From XN24 sp047921455 (lineage in GTDB: Bacteria > Pseudomonadota > Gammaproteobacteria > Steroidobacterales > XN24): a stretch of DNA of 64,000 nucleotides. Position 1 is the stretch's first letter. Each line of letters opens with the position of its first letter. The DNA lies in NCBI GenBank assembly GCA_047921455.1, contig JBLRWC010000001.1, forward strand, positions 1 to 64,000, given 5' to 3'. A model generated the notes under the pieces. It did not search any database and had not been told where the DNA came from. It was given only the letters and a program-made list of their open reading frames with translations. This document shows, in pieces, positions 17,048 through 25,520 of the stretch. The translations under genes were made by a program, and so were the position numbers.

Positions 17048-18879
17048 AGCAGACCGTAGTTCAACCCGGTGAACACGGTAAGCGCCAGCCACATGATGAG
17101 CTGGAGCGGCACCCCGACCCGGAAGAAATCGCTGAACTTGTAGCCGCCTGCCGCCAGCACCATCAGGTTGGTCTGGTACCCGATCGGTGTCAGGTAACTC
17201 ATGTTGGCGCCAAACAGCACTGCAAGGACAAAAGGCTCGGCCGGCACCCCAAGCCGTTCGGCAATGAAAATCGCCACCGGCGTTCCAAGCACGGCCGCCG
17301 CGTTGTTAGTCACGATCTCGGTCAGCAGGGCGATCACCAGCATCAGCCCGCCCAGGGCGACGATCGTCGGCACCGGTGCGGCCGCGACCACGAACAGGTC
17401 CGCGATGTACTGTGTGCCGCCGGTCACCGTGAGCGCCTGGCCGAGCGCCAGGCTGGTGACGATAACGATAATCAGGCGGCGGTCCAGTGCGCCGAGCGCA
17501 CTGCGCCAGTTCAACGCGCCGCTGCCAATCATTGCCAGGACCCCGAGCAGTGCCGCGGTGCCGATCGGCAGAATGCCCAGCGCCGCGACCAGCACCACGG
17601 AAGCGACGATCGCGCCCGCGACCGGCGCTTTACTGGTGTGCGGCAGGTCAAGTGAGCCGTCCACAACCAGCACGTTGCCGAGGCGTTTTATTTCGTCCAG
17701 CGACCTGGCCGAGCCCTGCACGAGCACGATGTCCCCGGCGCGCAGGAATATTTTCCCGATATCGGTGACTTCTGCACCCGGCATTCGCGCCCGGTGCACG
17801 GCCACGGGAAGCAGTCCGTAGTGTGAAAAGAATGGCACCGTCTTCAGCGTCCGGCGCTGCAGCGGCGAACCGCGCGTGACCACGATCTCCGCCAGTCGCT
17901 GGTCGCCCGCCGCCGGACGCTCATCGGCGCTGAGCGCCTCGCGCGGGTGCCGTGCGTCATACATGGTTGCGCCGAGTTGCGCCTCGAAGCGCTTGAGTCG
18001 CTCAGGGGTGTCGCGAACATGCAGCCGGTCACCCGGCCGGATGACCAGTGATGGCAACTTGGCGACGAACAGGCCCGCGCCGCGCTCGATCGCACCGAGG
18101 CGCATCTTGCCTTCGGTGCGCGCGAGCAGTTGCGGCACGGTCATGCCGGCCGCGATGCTGCCCTCCCCGACATTCAATACTGCCTCGAAGACCCGCGGCG
18201 AGGTATCCGGCATCGGCGGCGTGCGCGGCGGCACCAGTCGTGGCGCGACGAGCCAGAGATAGACGATCCCGAGTGACGCCGCGGCTATGGCTATGGGGGT
18301 GAAGTGGAACATGCCCATCGGTGCCATGCCCATTTCAGAAGACACCTGCACCACCAGCAGGTTGGTCGAGGTGCCGATGGTGGTGCACATGCCACCGATG
18401 ATCGTGGCATAGCCGACCGGCATCAGCACCGAGGACGCGGGCCGGCCGGTGCGCAGCGAGACGCTGATCAGGATCGGCAGCAGCATTGCGACCACGGGCG
18501 TGTTGTTGAGAAACATGCTCAGGCCCGCCGCGAGCAGCAGCGCCGCCAACATCGCGACCATGGGGCTGTGCATCCACACCTTGGCAAGCCGGTCGGCAAC
18601 CGGCTGCAGCGCGCCCGTCGCCACCAGGCCCCGTGTACAGATCAGCAGCGCCATGATGGTGATCAGCGCATTGTTACCGAAGCCGGCCAGGAAGTTCGCC
18701 GTGGTCAGCGTCCGCCCGGTCGGCGACTCGTAGGGAAACAGCTCGAAGCCGACGATCAGCACCGCCAGGATGGCCAGCGCCGAGGTCTCCATGGGAATGC
18801 GGTCGCGGCTGAACAGGAACAGCGCGATGACCGCAAGCAGCATGATGGCGATGCCATGGGGATCCGGCGGCGGGGGCAT
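17044..18879 (-). CDS. SLC13-family anion transporter with TrkA-C domains
   Basis: The 611-residue inner-membrane protein has the divalent anion:Na+ symporter fold (SMFLNNTPVVAMLLPI; IGTSTNLLV; second half EIVTNNAAAVLGTP) interrupted at about residues 215-400 by two soluble TrkA-C (RCK-C) domains. Such proteins carry sulfate, dicarboxylates or similar anions; the substrate cannot be told here. It lies 104 bases downstream of the 2-oxoacid oxidoreductase beta gene on the same strand, so a dicarboxylate substrate is plausible. Its stop overlaps the exonuclease stop by four bases, tail to tail. Confidence 0.9.
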   Translation of the reverse strand: MPPPPDPHGIAIMLLAVIALFLFSRDRIPMETSALAILAVLIVGFELFPYESPTGRTLTTANFLAGFGNNALITIMALLICTRGLVATGALQPVADRLAKVWMHSPMVAMLAALLLAAGLSMFLNNTPVVAMLLPILISVSLRTGRPASSVLMPVGYATIIGGMCTTIGTSTNLLVVQVSSEMGMAPMGMFHFTPIAIAAASLGIVYLWLVAPRLVPPRTPPMPDTSPRVFEAVLNVGEGSIAAGMTVPQLLARTEGKMRLGAIERGAGLFVAKLPSLVIRPGDRLHVRDTPERLKRFEAQLGATMYDARHPREALSADERPAAGDQRLAEIVVTRGSPLQRRTLKTVPFFSHYGLLPVAVHRARMPGAEVTDIGKIFLRAGDIVLVQGSARSLDEIKRLGNVLVVDGSLDLPHTSKAPVAGAIVASVVLVAALGILPIGTAALLGVLAMIGSGALNWRSALGALDRRLIIVIVTSLALGQALTVTGGTQYIADLFVVAAAPVPTIVALGGLMLVIALLTEIVTNNAAAVLGTPVAIFIAERLGVPAEPFVLAVLFGANMSYLTPIGYQTNLMVLAAGGYKFSDFFRVGVPLQLIMWLALTVFTGLNYGLL

Positions 18880-18983
18880 TGGGCCTCTGCGTTCGTCGGG
18901 CGGCTCGCCCGGGGCGGGACACTTCTAGCACGCGGGGACGGGGCCCAGCAATGTTTGTGGCCGATGAGAAAGGGCGTCCGGTC

Positions 18984-20039
18984 CTAGCGGTACCGTCCCA
19001 AGGTCCGTTCCAGGACCTCGGCCCCGGGGCACAGCGCATCGAAGGGCAGCGTCGCGAGCGGCTCGGCGACCGTCTTGTTCAACGCGTGCATGTCCTCGCG
19101 GCCCGGCTCGAAGTACAACAGCCCAGTCAGCCACTCCCCGGCCTGCATACGCTCATGGATCTTCACAAAGGCGCCGTCGCGATTCGTCGGGTCGTAATCG
19201 GCCTCCACCCGGCGCAGGGCGAGATGGCTGCCGTCGTGCAACTCCACTTCCATCGCATCGCCCTGCTCGTAGCCGGCCCGGATTTCCTCCGCCGGGGGCA
19301 CGAAGTCGGTATGCACCGCCGGGTGGTAGAACTGGCGGGTAAAGGCGTAACTCTTGGTCGAGTCCTCGTGGTCGTTGAAGGTCACACAGGGCGACAGCAC
19401 GTCGATCAATGCGAAGCCCTCGTGCGCCAGGCCGGCCTTGATGAGCGGCACGAGCTGCGCCTTGTCGCCCGAGAAGCTGCGCGCCACGAAGGTCGCACCC
19501 GCGGCCAGCGCCGTCAGCACCGGGTCGATCGGCGGCTGCATATTGATCTCGCCCTTCTTGGCCTTGCTGCCGATGTCCGCCGAGGCCGAGAACTGGCCCT
19601 TGGTCAGCCCGTACACGCCGTTGTTCTCGATGATGTAGAGCATGCGTACGTTGCGACGCATGGCATGGCAGAACTGGCCCAGGCCGATAGACAGCGAATC
19701 GCCGTCCCCGGACACGCCAAGGTAATTCAGGTTGCGGTTGGCGGCGGCCGCGCCGGTGGCGACCGAAGGCATGCGACCATGCACGGTGTTGATGCCGTGC
19801 GCCTGGCTGACGAAATACGCGGGCGTCTTGGACGAGCAGCCGATGCCGGAAAGCTTGACCATGCGGTGCGGCGGCAGCGACAGCTCCCAGCAGGCCTGCA
19901 CGATCGCGGCGGTGACCGAATCGTGGCCGCAACCGGCGCACAGCGTGGACAACGCGCCTTCGTAGTCGCGCCGGCTGAGCCCGAGGGCATTGCGCATCTG
20001 GCCGGCATAGTCGACCTTCGGCTTGGTAATGTAGGTCAT
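18984..20039 (-). CDS. korB: 2-oxoacid:ferredoxin oxidoreductase, beta subunit
   Basis: The 351-residue subunit binds thiamine diphosphate (GDGDSLSIGLGQF...NNGVYGLTKGQ) and, from its Cys pattern (CAGCGH, GIGCSSK, LSPCVTF), one [4Fe-4S] cluster, as in short two-subunit 2-oxoglutarate or pyruvate oxidoreductases. With the alpha subunit it oxidatively decarboxylates a 2-oxoacid to an acyl-CoA and passes electrons to a ferredoxin-like carrier. Its ATG overlaps the alpha-subunit stop as ATGA. The oxoacid is not determined; 2-oxoglutarate is the commonest for this architecture. Confidence 0.93.
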   Translation of the reverse strand: MTYITKPKVDYAGQMRNALGLSRRDYEGALSTLCAGCGHDSVTAAIVQACWELSLPPHRMVKLSGIGCSSKTPAYFVSQAHGINTVHGRMPSVATGAAAANRNLNYLGVSGDGDSLSIGLGQFCHAMRRNVRMLYIIENNGVYGLTKGQFSASADIGSKAKKGEINMQPPIDPVLTALAAGATFVARSFSGDKAQLVPLIKAGLAHEGFALIDVLSPCVTFNDHEDSTKSYAFTRQFYHPAVHTDFVPPAEEIRAGYEQGDAMEVELHDGSHLALRRVEADYDPTNRDGAFVKIHERMQAGEWLTGLLYFEPGREDMHALNKTVAEPLATLPFDALCPGAEVLERTLGRYR

Positions 20040-21859
20040 GCGGCCGCTCCCTTGCTGAGGCGCGCGCGCACCGCCTCGACCAGCGGGCCGGCCGCCATCG
20101 GCAGGCCGTCGAAATGCAGGATGGACTCGAGCCGCCGGCCATCCACGCTGCACTCGTTCACCAGCAGGGTGCGCAGCTGGGCGTCGCGGTTCTGCTCGAT
20201 GATGAAAATGCGCTCATGCGCATCGAGGAAGGCTTGCACGTCCGCGTTGAAGGGGAAGGCCCGGATGCGCAGGTAGTCACTGTGGATACCCTCTGCCTGC
20301 AGGCGCGCACGCGCCTCGGTGACGGCGTCGTCGCAACTGCCGACGGACACGAGTCCCACGGCCGCCTTCTTGCCGGCGCGCTGCAGCAGCGGCCCGGGCA
20401 CCAGCGTGGCCGCGGTCGCGAACTTGCGCTGCAGGCGCTCCATGAGGCGCTCGTAATCGCCGGCGTCCTCGGTGTAACCCGCGGCCTCGTTGTGACCGGA
20501 GCCGCGCGTGAAATACGCGCCCTTGGGGTGGACGCCCGGCAGGCTGCGCCACGGGATGCCGTCGCCGTCCACGTCGGCATAGCGCCGGAACTTCTCGATG
20601 CGCTCCAGCTCGGCCGCCGACAGCACCTTGCCGCGATCCGGCGTATAGCCGTCGTCCCAGGCCGGCGCCCGGCACATCCAGTCGTTCATGCCAATGTCGA
20701 GATCCGAGAGCACGAACACCGGCGTCTGCAGGCGTTCGGCGAGATCGAAGGCCTGGACCGCCATCTCGAAGCACTCGGCGGGATCCGCCGGGAACAGTAC
20801 CGGGTGGCGCGTGTCGCCATGGGAGGCGTAGGCCGCGAGCAGAATGTCGCCCTGCTGGGTGCGCGTCGGCAGGCCCGTCGAGGGCCCGACCCGCTGCACG
20901 TCGAAAATCACCGCCGGGATCTCGGTGAAATACCCGAAGCCGATGAACTCGGACATCAGCGAAATGCCCGGGCCGCTGGTCGGCGTGAAGGCGCGCGCGC
21001 CCGCCCAGCCCGCGCCCAGCACCATGCCGATGGCGGCCAGCTCGTCCTCGGCCTGCACCACGCAATAGCGCCGCTCGCGCGTGTCGGGGTCAGCGCGAAA
21101 GCGCGCGCAGAAAGACCGATACGCATCCATCAGCGACGTCGACGGCGTGATCGGGTACCACGCGCCGACGGTCGCGCCGGCATACACGCAACCGAGTCCG
21201 GCCGTCGTGTTGCCATCCATCATCACCATGCCGCCGGTGGCCTGCATCGGTTCGACGCGGAACGGCAGCGGGCACTCGAAGTGCTCGAGGGCGTAATCCC
21301 GGCCCAGCTGGATGGCCTGCATGTTGGCTTCCACCAGGCCCGGCTTCTTGCCGAAATTGTCTTCGGCCAATTGCCGGATGATGGCCATGTCGATGTCCAG
21401 CAGCGCCGCGATGGCGCCGACATAGACCATGTTCTTCATCAGGATGCGCGTACGCACGCCGTCGAAGGCTTCGTTGCAAAGCTGTGCGAACGGCGCCCCC
21501 AGCACGGTCACGTCCTCGCGGGCCAGTGCATGGCTGCGCGGCCAGGTGGAGTCGTACAGCAGGAACCCGCCGGGGCTGACCGCCGCTAGGTCCTTGGCAT
21601 AGGTCTGGGCATTCATGGCCACCATCAGGTCGACCGTACCCGAGCGCGCCCGGTGGCCGTCGCGACTGACGCGAATCTCGTACCAGGTCGGCAACCCCTG
21701 GATGTTCGACGGAAAATAGTTCTTGCCAGCGACCGGAATGCCCATCCGGAAGAAGCTTTTCATCAGCAAGCCGTTCGCGCTCGCCGAGCCCGTCCCGTTG
21801 ACATTGGCGAGCTTGAGCGTGAAGTCGTTTATGCGCGGCGACGCGTGCTTTGCGGACAT
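20036..21859 (-). CDS. korA: 2-oxoacid:ferredoxin oxidoreductase, fused gamma-alpha subunit
   Basis: The 607-residue protein carries the gamma domain first (about 15-190, LANVNGTGSASANGLLMK) and the alpha, pyrimidine-binding domain after it (about 215-600; GAWYPITPSTSLMDAY; VVQAEDELAAIGMVLGAGWAGARA), the usual order for KorA-type fusions. CAGGAG ahead of ATG 21859 supports this start, which overlaps the end of the upstream FAD/Fe-S subunit gene by 31 bases; a longer in-frame extension has no ribosome site. The three genes are clearly co-transcribed. Confidence 0.93.
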   Translation of the reverse strand: MSAKHASPRINDFTLKLANVNGTGSASANGLLMKSFFRMGIPVAGKNYFPSNIQGLPTWYEIRVSRDGHRARSGTVDLMVAMNAQTYAKDLAAVSPGGFLLYDSTWPRSHALAREDVTVLGAPFAQLCNEAFDGVRTRILMKNMVYVGAIAALLDIDMAIIRQLAEDNFGKKPGLVEANMQAIQLGRDYALEHFECPLPFRVEPMQATGGMVMMDGNTTAGLGCVYAGATVGAWYPITPSTSLMDAYRSFCARFRADPDTRERRYCVVQAEDELAAIGMVLGAGWAGARAFTPTSGPGISLMSEFIGFGYFTEIPAVIFDVQRVGPSTGLPTRTQQGDILLAAYASHGDTRHPVLFPADPAECFEMAVQAFDLAERLQTPVFVLSDLDIGMNDWMCRAPAWDDGYTPDRGKVLSAAELERIEKFRRYADVDGDGIPWRSLPGVHPKGAYFTRGSGHNEAAGYTEDAGDYERLMERLQRKFATAATLVPGPLLQRAGKKAAVGLVSVGSCDDAVTEARARLQAEGIHSDYLRIRAFPFNADVQAFLDAHERIFIIEQNRDAQLRTLLVNECSVDGRRLESILHFDGLPMAAGPLVEAVRARLSKGAAA

Positions 21860-23640
21860 CCGGGCTCCTGGTCGGTCGCGTAGGGAATCGTCACGCGGCT
21901 CTTCTGCATATCCCAGGCCGCGGTGGGGCAGCGCTCGGCGCACAAGCCGCAGTGCACACAGAGGTTCTCGTCCTTCACCATCAGGCGCGCGGTGTGCTTG
22001 AGCGGTCCGGAAGCAAAGAACGGCTGGTCGAGGTTGGTGGCCGGGTTTTTCAGCCCCTTGCGCAGCGTCTGTTCATCGGCGTCCGGCAGGATGGCAAGAC
22101 AGTCGACCGGGCAGATATCAATACAGGCGTCGCACTCGATACAGAGCTGGTCCGTGAACACCGTCTGCACATCGCAGTTGAGGCAGCGTTGCACCTCCTC
22201 GGCCGCCTGCTCGGCCGAGAAGCCCAGTTCCACCTCGATGTCGAGCTTGGTGAAGCGCTTTCGCAGGTCCACGTGCGGGACGAGGCCGCGCTCGTGCGGA
22301 TCGAAGTCGTTCGAATAGGCCCACTCGTGCAGGCCCATCTTGCGCGGCTCCATGCGCAACTCGTGCGGCCGGCGACTCGCCAGCGCACGGCCCTCGCAAT
22401 GCAGGTGGATGGACGTCGCGGCTTCATGACCATGCGCCACGGCCCAGATGATGTTCTTCGGACCGAAGGCCGCGTCGCCGCCGAAAAACACGCCCGGCCG
22501 CGTCGCCGCATGGGTGCTCGCATCCACCACCGGCACTTCCCACTCGTCGAACTCGATGCCGAGATCGCGCTCGATCCACGGGAAGGCGTTTTCCTGGCCG
22601 ATCGCCAGCACCACGTCGTCGGCCGGGTAGAATTTCTCGCCCGTGACGCGCTGGCCGGTGATCCGCCCGCGCTCGTCGAGATCGTATTCCATTTGCTCGA
22701 ACAGCATGCCGCTGAGCCGGCCGTCTTCGACCACGAAGGCCTTGGGTGAATGGTTCACGACAATCTCGACATTCTCGGCCTCGGCATCTTCCAGTTCCCA
22801 CTCGGAGGCCTTGAAAAATCCGCGCGGCTTGCGCGCCATCACCTTGACGTCGTCAGCGCCGAGGCGGAGCGAACTGCGGCAGCAATCCATGGCGGTGTTG
22901 CCGACGCCGATGATGAGCACCCGCCGGCCGATCTTGCTGATGTGCTTGAAGGCCACCGACTCGAGCCAGTCGATGCCGATATGGATGTTTGCTGCAGCAG
23001 CATCGCGCCCGGGCAGCTTGAGGTCCTTGCCGCGCGGCGCGCCGCTGCCGACGAACACCGCGTCCCAACCCTCTGCGAGCAACGCCTGCATGCTGCTGAT
23101 GCGATGGCCGAGCTTGACCTGTGCACCCATGCCCTCGATGAGGCCGATTTCCTCGTCCAGCGTCTCGGCGGGCAGGCGGAAGGACGGGATGTTGGTGCGC
23201 ATCAGGCCGCCGGGCTTGTCCAGCGCCTCGAAAATCGTGACTTCGTAGCCAAGCGGCAGCAGGTCGTTGGCGACCGTCAGCGAAGCGGGGCCGGCGCCGA
23301 TGCAAGCGACGCGGCGGCCGTTTTTTTGTTGCGGTATCTCCGGCAGCAGGTGCGCGATCTCACCCTTGTGATCGGCGGCGACACGCTTCAGGCGACAGAT
23401 CGCCACCGGCTTCGCCTCGACGCGACCGCGCCGGCAGGCGGGTTCGCAGGGACGATCGCAGACGCGGCCGAGGATGCCGGGGAAAACGTTGGAGGACCGA
23501 TTAACCATGTAGGCGTCGGTATAGCGCCCCTGGGCGATCAGCCGGATGTATTCCGGCACATCGGTATGAGCGGGGCAGGCCCACTGGCAGTCGACGACCC
23601 GGTGAAACCAGTCCGGGTGCTGGGTGTCGGTGGGTTTCAT
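21829..23640 (-). CDS. GltD-like FAD/NAD(P) and Fe-S oxidoreductase, third subunit of the 2-oxoacid oxidoreductase operon
   Basis: The 603-residue protein has an N-terminal Cys-rich Fe-S region (CQWACPAHTDVPEY; CDRPCEPACRRG), an FAD site (GAGPASLTVAND), an NAD(P) site (IIGVGNTAMDCC) and two C-terminal [4Fe-4S] ferredoxin motifs (CIECDACIDICPVDC; CVHCGLCAERCP). It resembles the small subunit of glutamate synthase with an added ferredoxin module, and no large glutamate synthase subunit is nearby. Placed first in the korAB operon, it probably links the oxidoreductase to the NAD(P)H pool. ATG 23640 lacks a close ribosome site; a strong one lies 44 bases upstream, ahead of a short leader frame whose TGA overlaps this ATG. 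Confidence 0.9.
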   Translation of the reverse strand: MKPTDTQHPDWFHRVVDCQWACPAHTDVPEYIRLIAQGRYTDAYMVNRSSNVFPGILGRVCDRPCEPACRRGRVEAKPVAICRLKRVAADHKGEIAHLLPEIPQQKNGRRVACIGAGPASLTVANDLLPLGYEVTIFEALDKPGGLMRTNIPSFRLPAETLDEEIGLIEGMGAQVKLGHRISSMQALLAEGWDAVFVGSGAPRGKDLKLPGRDAAAANIHIGIDWLESVAFKHISKIGRRVLIIGVGNTAMDCCRSSLRLGADDVKVMARKPRGFFKASEWELEDAEAENVEIVVNHSPKAFVVEDGRLSGMLFEQMEYDLDERGRITGQRVTGEKFYPADDVVLAIGQENAFPWIERDLGIEFDEWEVPVVDASTHAATRPGVFFGGDAAFGPKNIIWAVAHGHEAATSIHLHCEGRALASRRPHELRMEPRKMGLHEWAYSNDFDPHERGLVPHVDLRKRFTKLDIEVELGFSAEQAAEEVQRCLNCDVQTVFTDQLCIECDACIDICPVDCLAILPDADEQTLRKGLKNPATNLDQPFFASGPLKHTARLMVKDENLCVHCGLCAERCPTAAWDMQKSRVTIPYATDQEPGCPQSTRRRA

Positions 23641-23675
23641 GATCCGCCGCACAAGCCCGCAGCATTTTGCTGCAC
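23637..23675 (-). CDS. Possible 12-codon leader peptide coupled to the GltD-like gene
   Basis: A GTG (23675) eight bases after AGGAGG opens a 12-codon frame (residues QQNAAGLCGGS after the start) whose TGA overlaps the ATG of the next gene as ATGA. An inverted repeat, GCAGCA-AAA-TGCTGC (23659-23673), lies inside its first codons. The downstream gene has no good ribosome site of its own, so coupled translation is the simplest reading; a chance frame is also possible. Confidence 0.35.
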   Translation of the reverse strand: MQQNAAGLCGGS

Positions 23676-23826
23676 GGAATTCTCCTCCTGGCGCGCCCGT
23701 CTGGCGCAGGCGTCAAGGCTCAAGAGTAACCGCTATGGCGCCAATATTAAATGGGGGGAAGAGGATTCTCACCACCGTGCACATGCAGCATGGCGGCGAC
23801 AGGTCCAGTCGTCTGGTCCGGTCGTC

Positions 23827-24297
23827 CTAGCGAGCGACTATGTCGAGATATTCGGCGCCACGCATCAGACTGCGGAAGCTGGTCTGGTCGACGTGCACCA
23901 GGTCCTCGTGATCGCCCGCCTCGAAATAGACGTCGTCCGCGTCGCGCAATCGCTGGTCCACGATGGTGGGCACCCGATAGTCGGGCCCGAGCGGCGGAAT
24001 CGCACCCTTCTCGCAATCGTAGAACAATGCGTCGAGCTGCTCCTCGGGGAGAAAATCCAGCTGCGGCCGGCGCAACGCCGCGCGCAAGCGCTCGAGGTCG
24101 AGTTTTTCACTCGCCTGCACAACGGCCAGCAAGGGGCCGACGTCATCGTTGAGCACGACCGCCTTGGCCAGCGAACACGGGTCGATGTGCGCGGTACGGG
24201 CCGCCGCGAGCGAGCTCTTCGAGTGCTGATGACGGAGAATCTCGTGATCGACTCGCGTCAGGGCCAGGGCATAGCTGACTGTTTTTGCAATGCTCAT
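23827..24297 (-). CDS. YbaK/ProX-type aminoacyl-tRNA deacylase-like protein
   Basis: The 156-residue cytoplasmic protein matches the YbaK/aminoacyl-tRNA-associated fold: the conserved Lys in LAKAVVLND, and CEKGAIPPLGP containing the GxxPP loop. Members hydrolyse mischarged tRNAs. A short extra C-terminal helix follows the domain. GGAGA six bases before ATG 24297 supports the start. It is a single gene between the korA operon and the patatin-like gene. The exact tRNA substrate is unknown. Confidence 0.85.
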   Translation of the reverse strand: MSIAKTVSYALALTRVDHEILRHQHSKSSLAAARTAHIDPCSLAKAVVLNDDVGPLLAVVQASEKLDLERLRAALRRPQLDFLPEEQLDALFYDCEKGAIPPLGPDYRVPTIVDQRLRDADDVYFEAGDHEDLVHVDQTSFRSLMRGAEYLDIVAR

Positions 24298-24377
24298 GAG
24301 AAATCTCCGGCGGGTTCGGTGCGGCTCGATTATAGCGGGCGCACGGGCCCGTCATCTGGAATGGTTCCAAGTCGGGC

Positions 24378-25451
24378 TCAAGCGCTCGGCAACGCTTCAA
24401 CGCGGGACGGCAACTTGCCGGTTTCGACCAGCTCGGCGAACTCTTCACCGAGGCGTCGCGAGGCGGCGATCGCCTTGCGCCAGCGCCCGGTGCGTTCCGC
24501 CGTGTCGAAGTCCCAGAAGTCCTTGCGGTCCGGGATCTTGCCGCCGGGCAGGCTCGCGACGAATTCGGCCGACGGGCAGAGGATGACAGTACGGTCCAGC
24601 GCATCGCCGTGCGCGCGCCGCCACGGCAGCATCTTGTCGAACCAGCCGGGCACCAGGTGCGGATAGAAATGCGGATAGAGCACCAGGCCGTCACCGCCCG
24701 ACAAGTCGCAGTCAAAATGGTAGTCGACGATGCCGCCGTCGCGATAGCGCCCCGCGGGCGCGCCAGGAATCCCCGCCACACCCTCGAGTACCAGCGGCAC
24801 CGCGCCCGTCGCCAGCACGGCGAGCGCCAGGTTCTCGGTGGTCAACGCCACCGCTTCGGCCGGCAGCACGTCTGCCGCCATGAAGGGCGGTCGGTCACGC
24901 GGGTCATGGAACAGGGTGCGCTGGAAAAACATCCGCAGGGAAGCGCGCGAGACCACATTGGCCAGGGCCGCGGTCCCGAGCACCGCTTTTTGCACCCATG
25001 GCTGCTCGACCGCCGCCAGGTGCCGCGCGCGCACCGCGGCCAGGTTCAGCCGCAAGCGCGAGTGCGCGAGGATTTCCCGGGCGCCCTGTGCGCCGAGCAC
25101 CTCGGCCAGGATGCCGATGCTGACCCTGCTGACCTCGGCCGCCGAGGGCCGCGCACTGTAGCTTTGCTCAAGGTAGGCCTGCTCGAAACGATCGAAGGCG
25201 GCCAGCGGGTTCGCCTGTGCATGGCAACAGGCGCGCCAGGCGCCGATCGAGGAGCCGACCAGGAACAGTTTCTCGCGCCGGCCGGCGATGACGTGGCGCG
25301 CGAGGGCGCGATCCAGGCCGCCGAGCACCAGCCACTTGGCACTGCCCGAGGCACCGGCCATCACCGTGAAGGCGTCCCGATCGAAACCATTCTCGCGCAG
25401 GCTCTCGCGTGCCGTGCGGCCGGCGAGTATTCGTAGTGCGGACGCTGTCAT
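24378..25451 (-). CDS. Patatin-like phospholipase domain protein
   Basis: The 357-residue protein has the Ser-Asp dyad motifs of patatins: GSSIGAW (Ser of GXSXG) near residue 68 and YRDGGIVDYHF (Asp of DGG) near residue 250. No signal peptide is seen, so it probably acts on lipids in the cytoplasm or at the inner membrane face. ATG 25451 has no clear ribosome site, so the start is uncertain. It is transcribed away from putP. Confidence 0.8.
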   Translation of the reverse strand: MTASALRILAGRTARESLRENGFDRDAFTVMAGASGSAKWLVLGGLDRALARHVIAGRREKLFLVGSSIGAWRACCHAQANPLAAFDRFEQAYLEQSYSARPSAAEVSRVSIGILAEVLGAQGAREILAHSRLRLNLAAVRARHLAAVEQPWVQKAVLGTAALANVVSRASLRMFFQRTLFHDPRDRPPFMAADVLPAEAVALTTENLALAVLATGAVPLVLEGVAGIPGAPAGRYRDGGIVDYHFDCDLSGGDGLVLYPHFYPHLVPGWFDKMLPWRRAHGDALDRTVILCPSAEFVASLPGGKIPDRKDFWDFDTAERTGRWRKAIAASRRLGEEFAELVETGKLPSRVEALPSA

Positions 25452-25520
25452 GCCCCGAGGATAAAGGGCCACCGCGCGGTCGGGCAATCACCCCTCCCTT
25501 TTCCGGTAGTATCCGCTGCG

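Noticed and set aside
21829..23640. The GltD-like gene as true glutamate synthase small subunit
   Set aside because: No gltB is present, the protein has an added two-cluster ferredoxin domain, and it heads a 2-oxoacid oxidoreductase operon.
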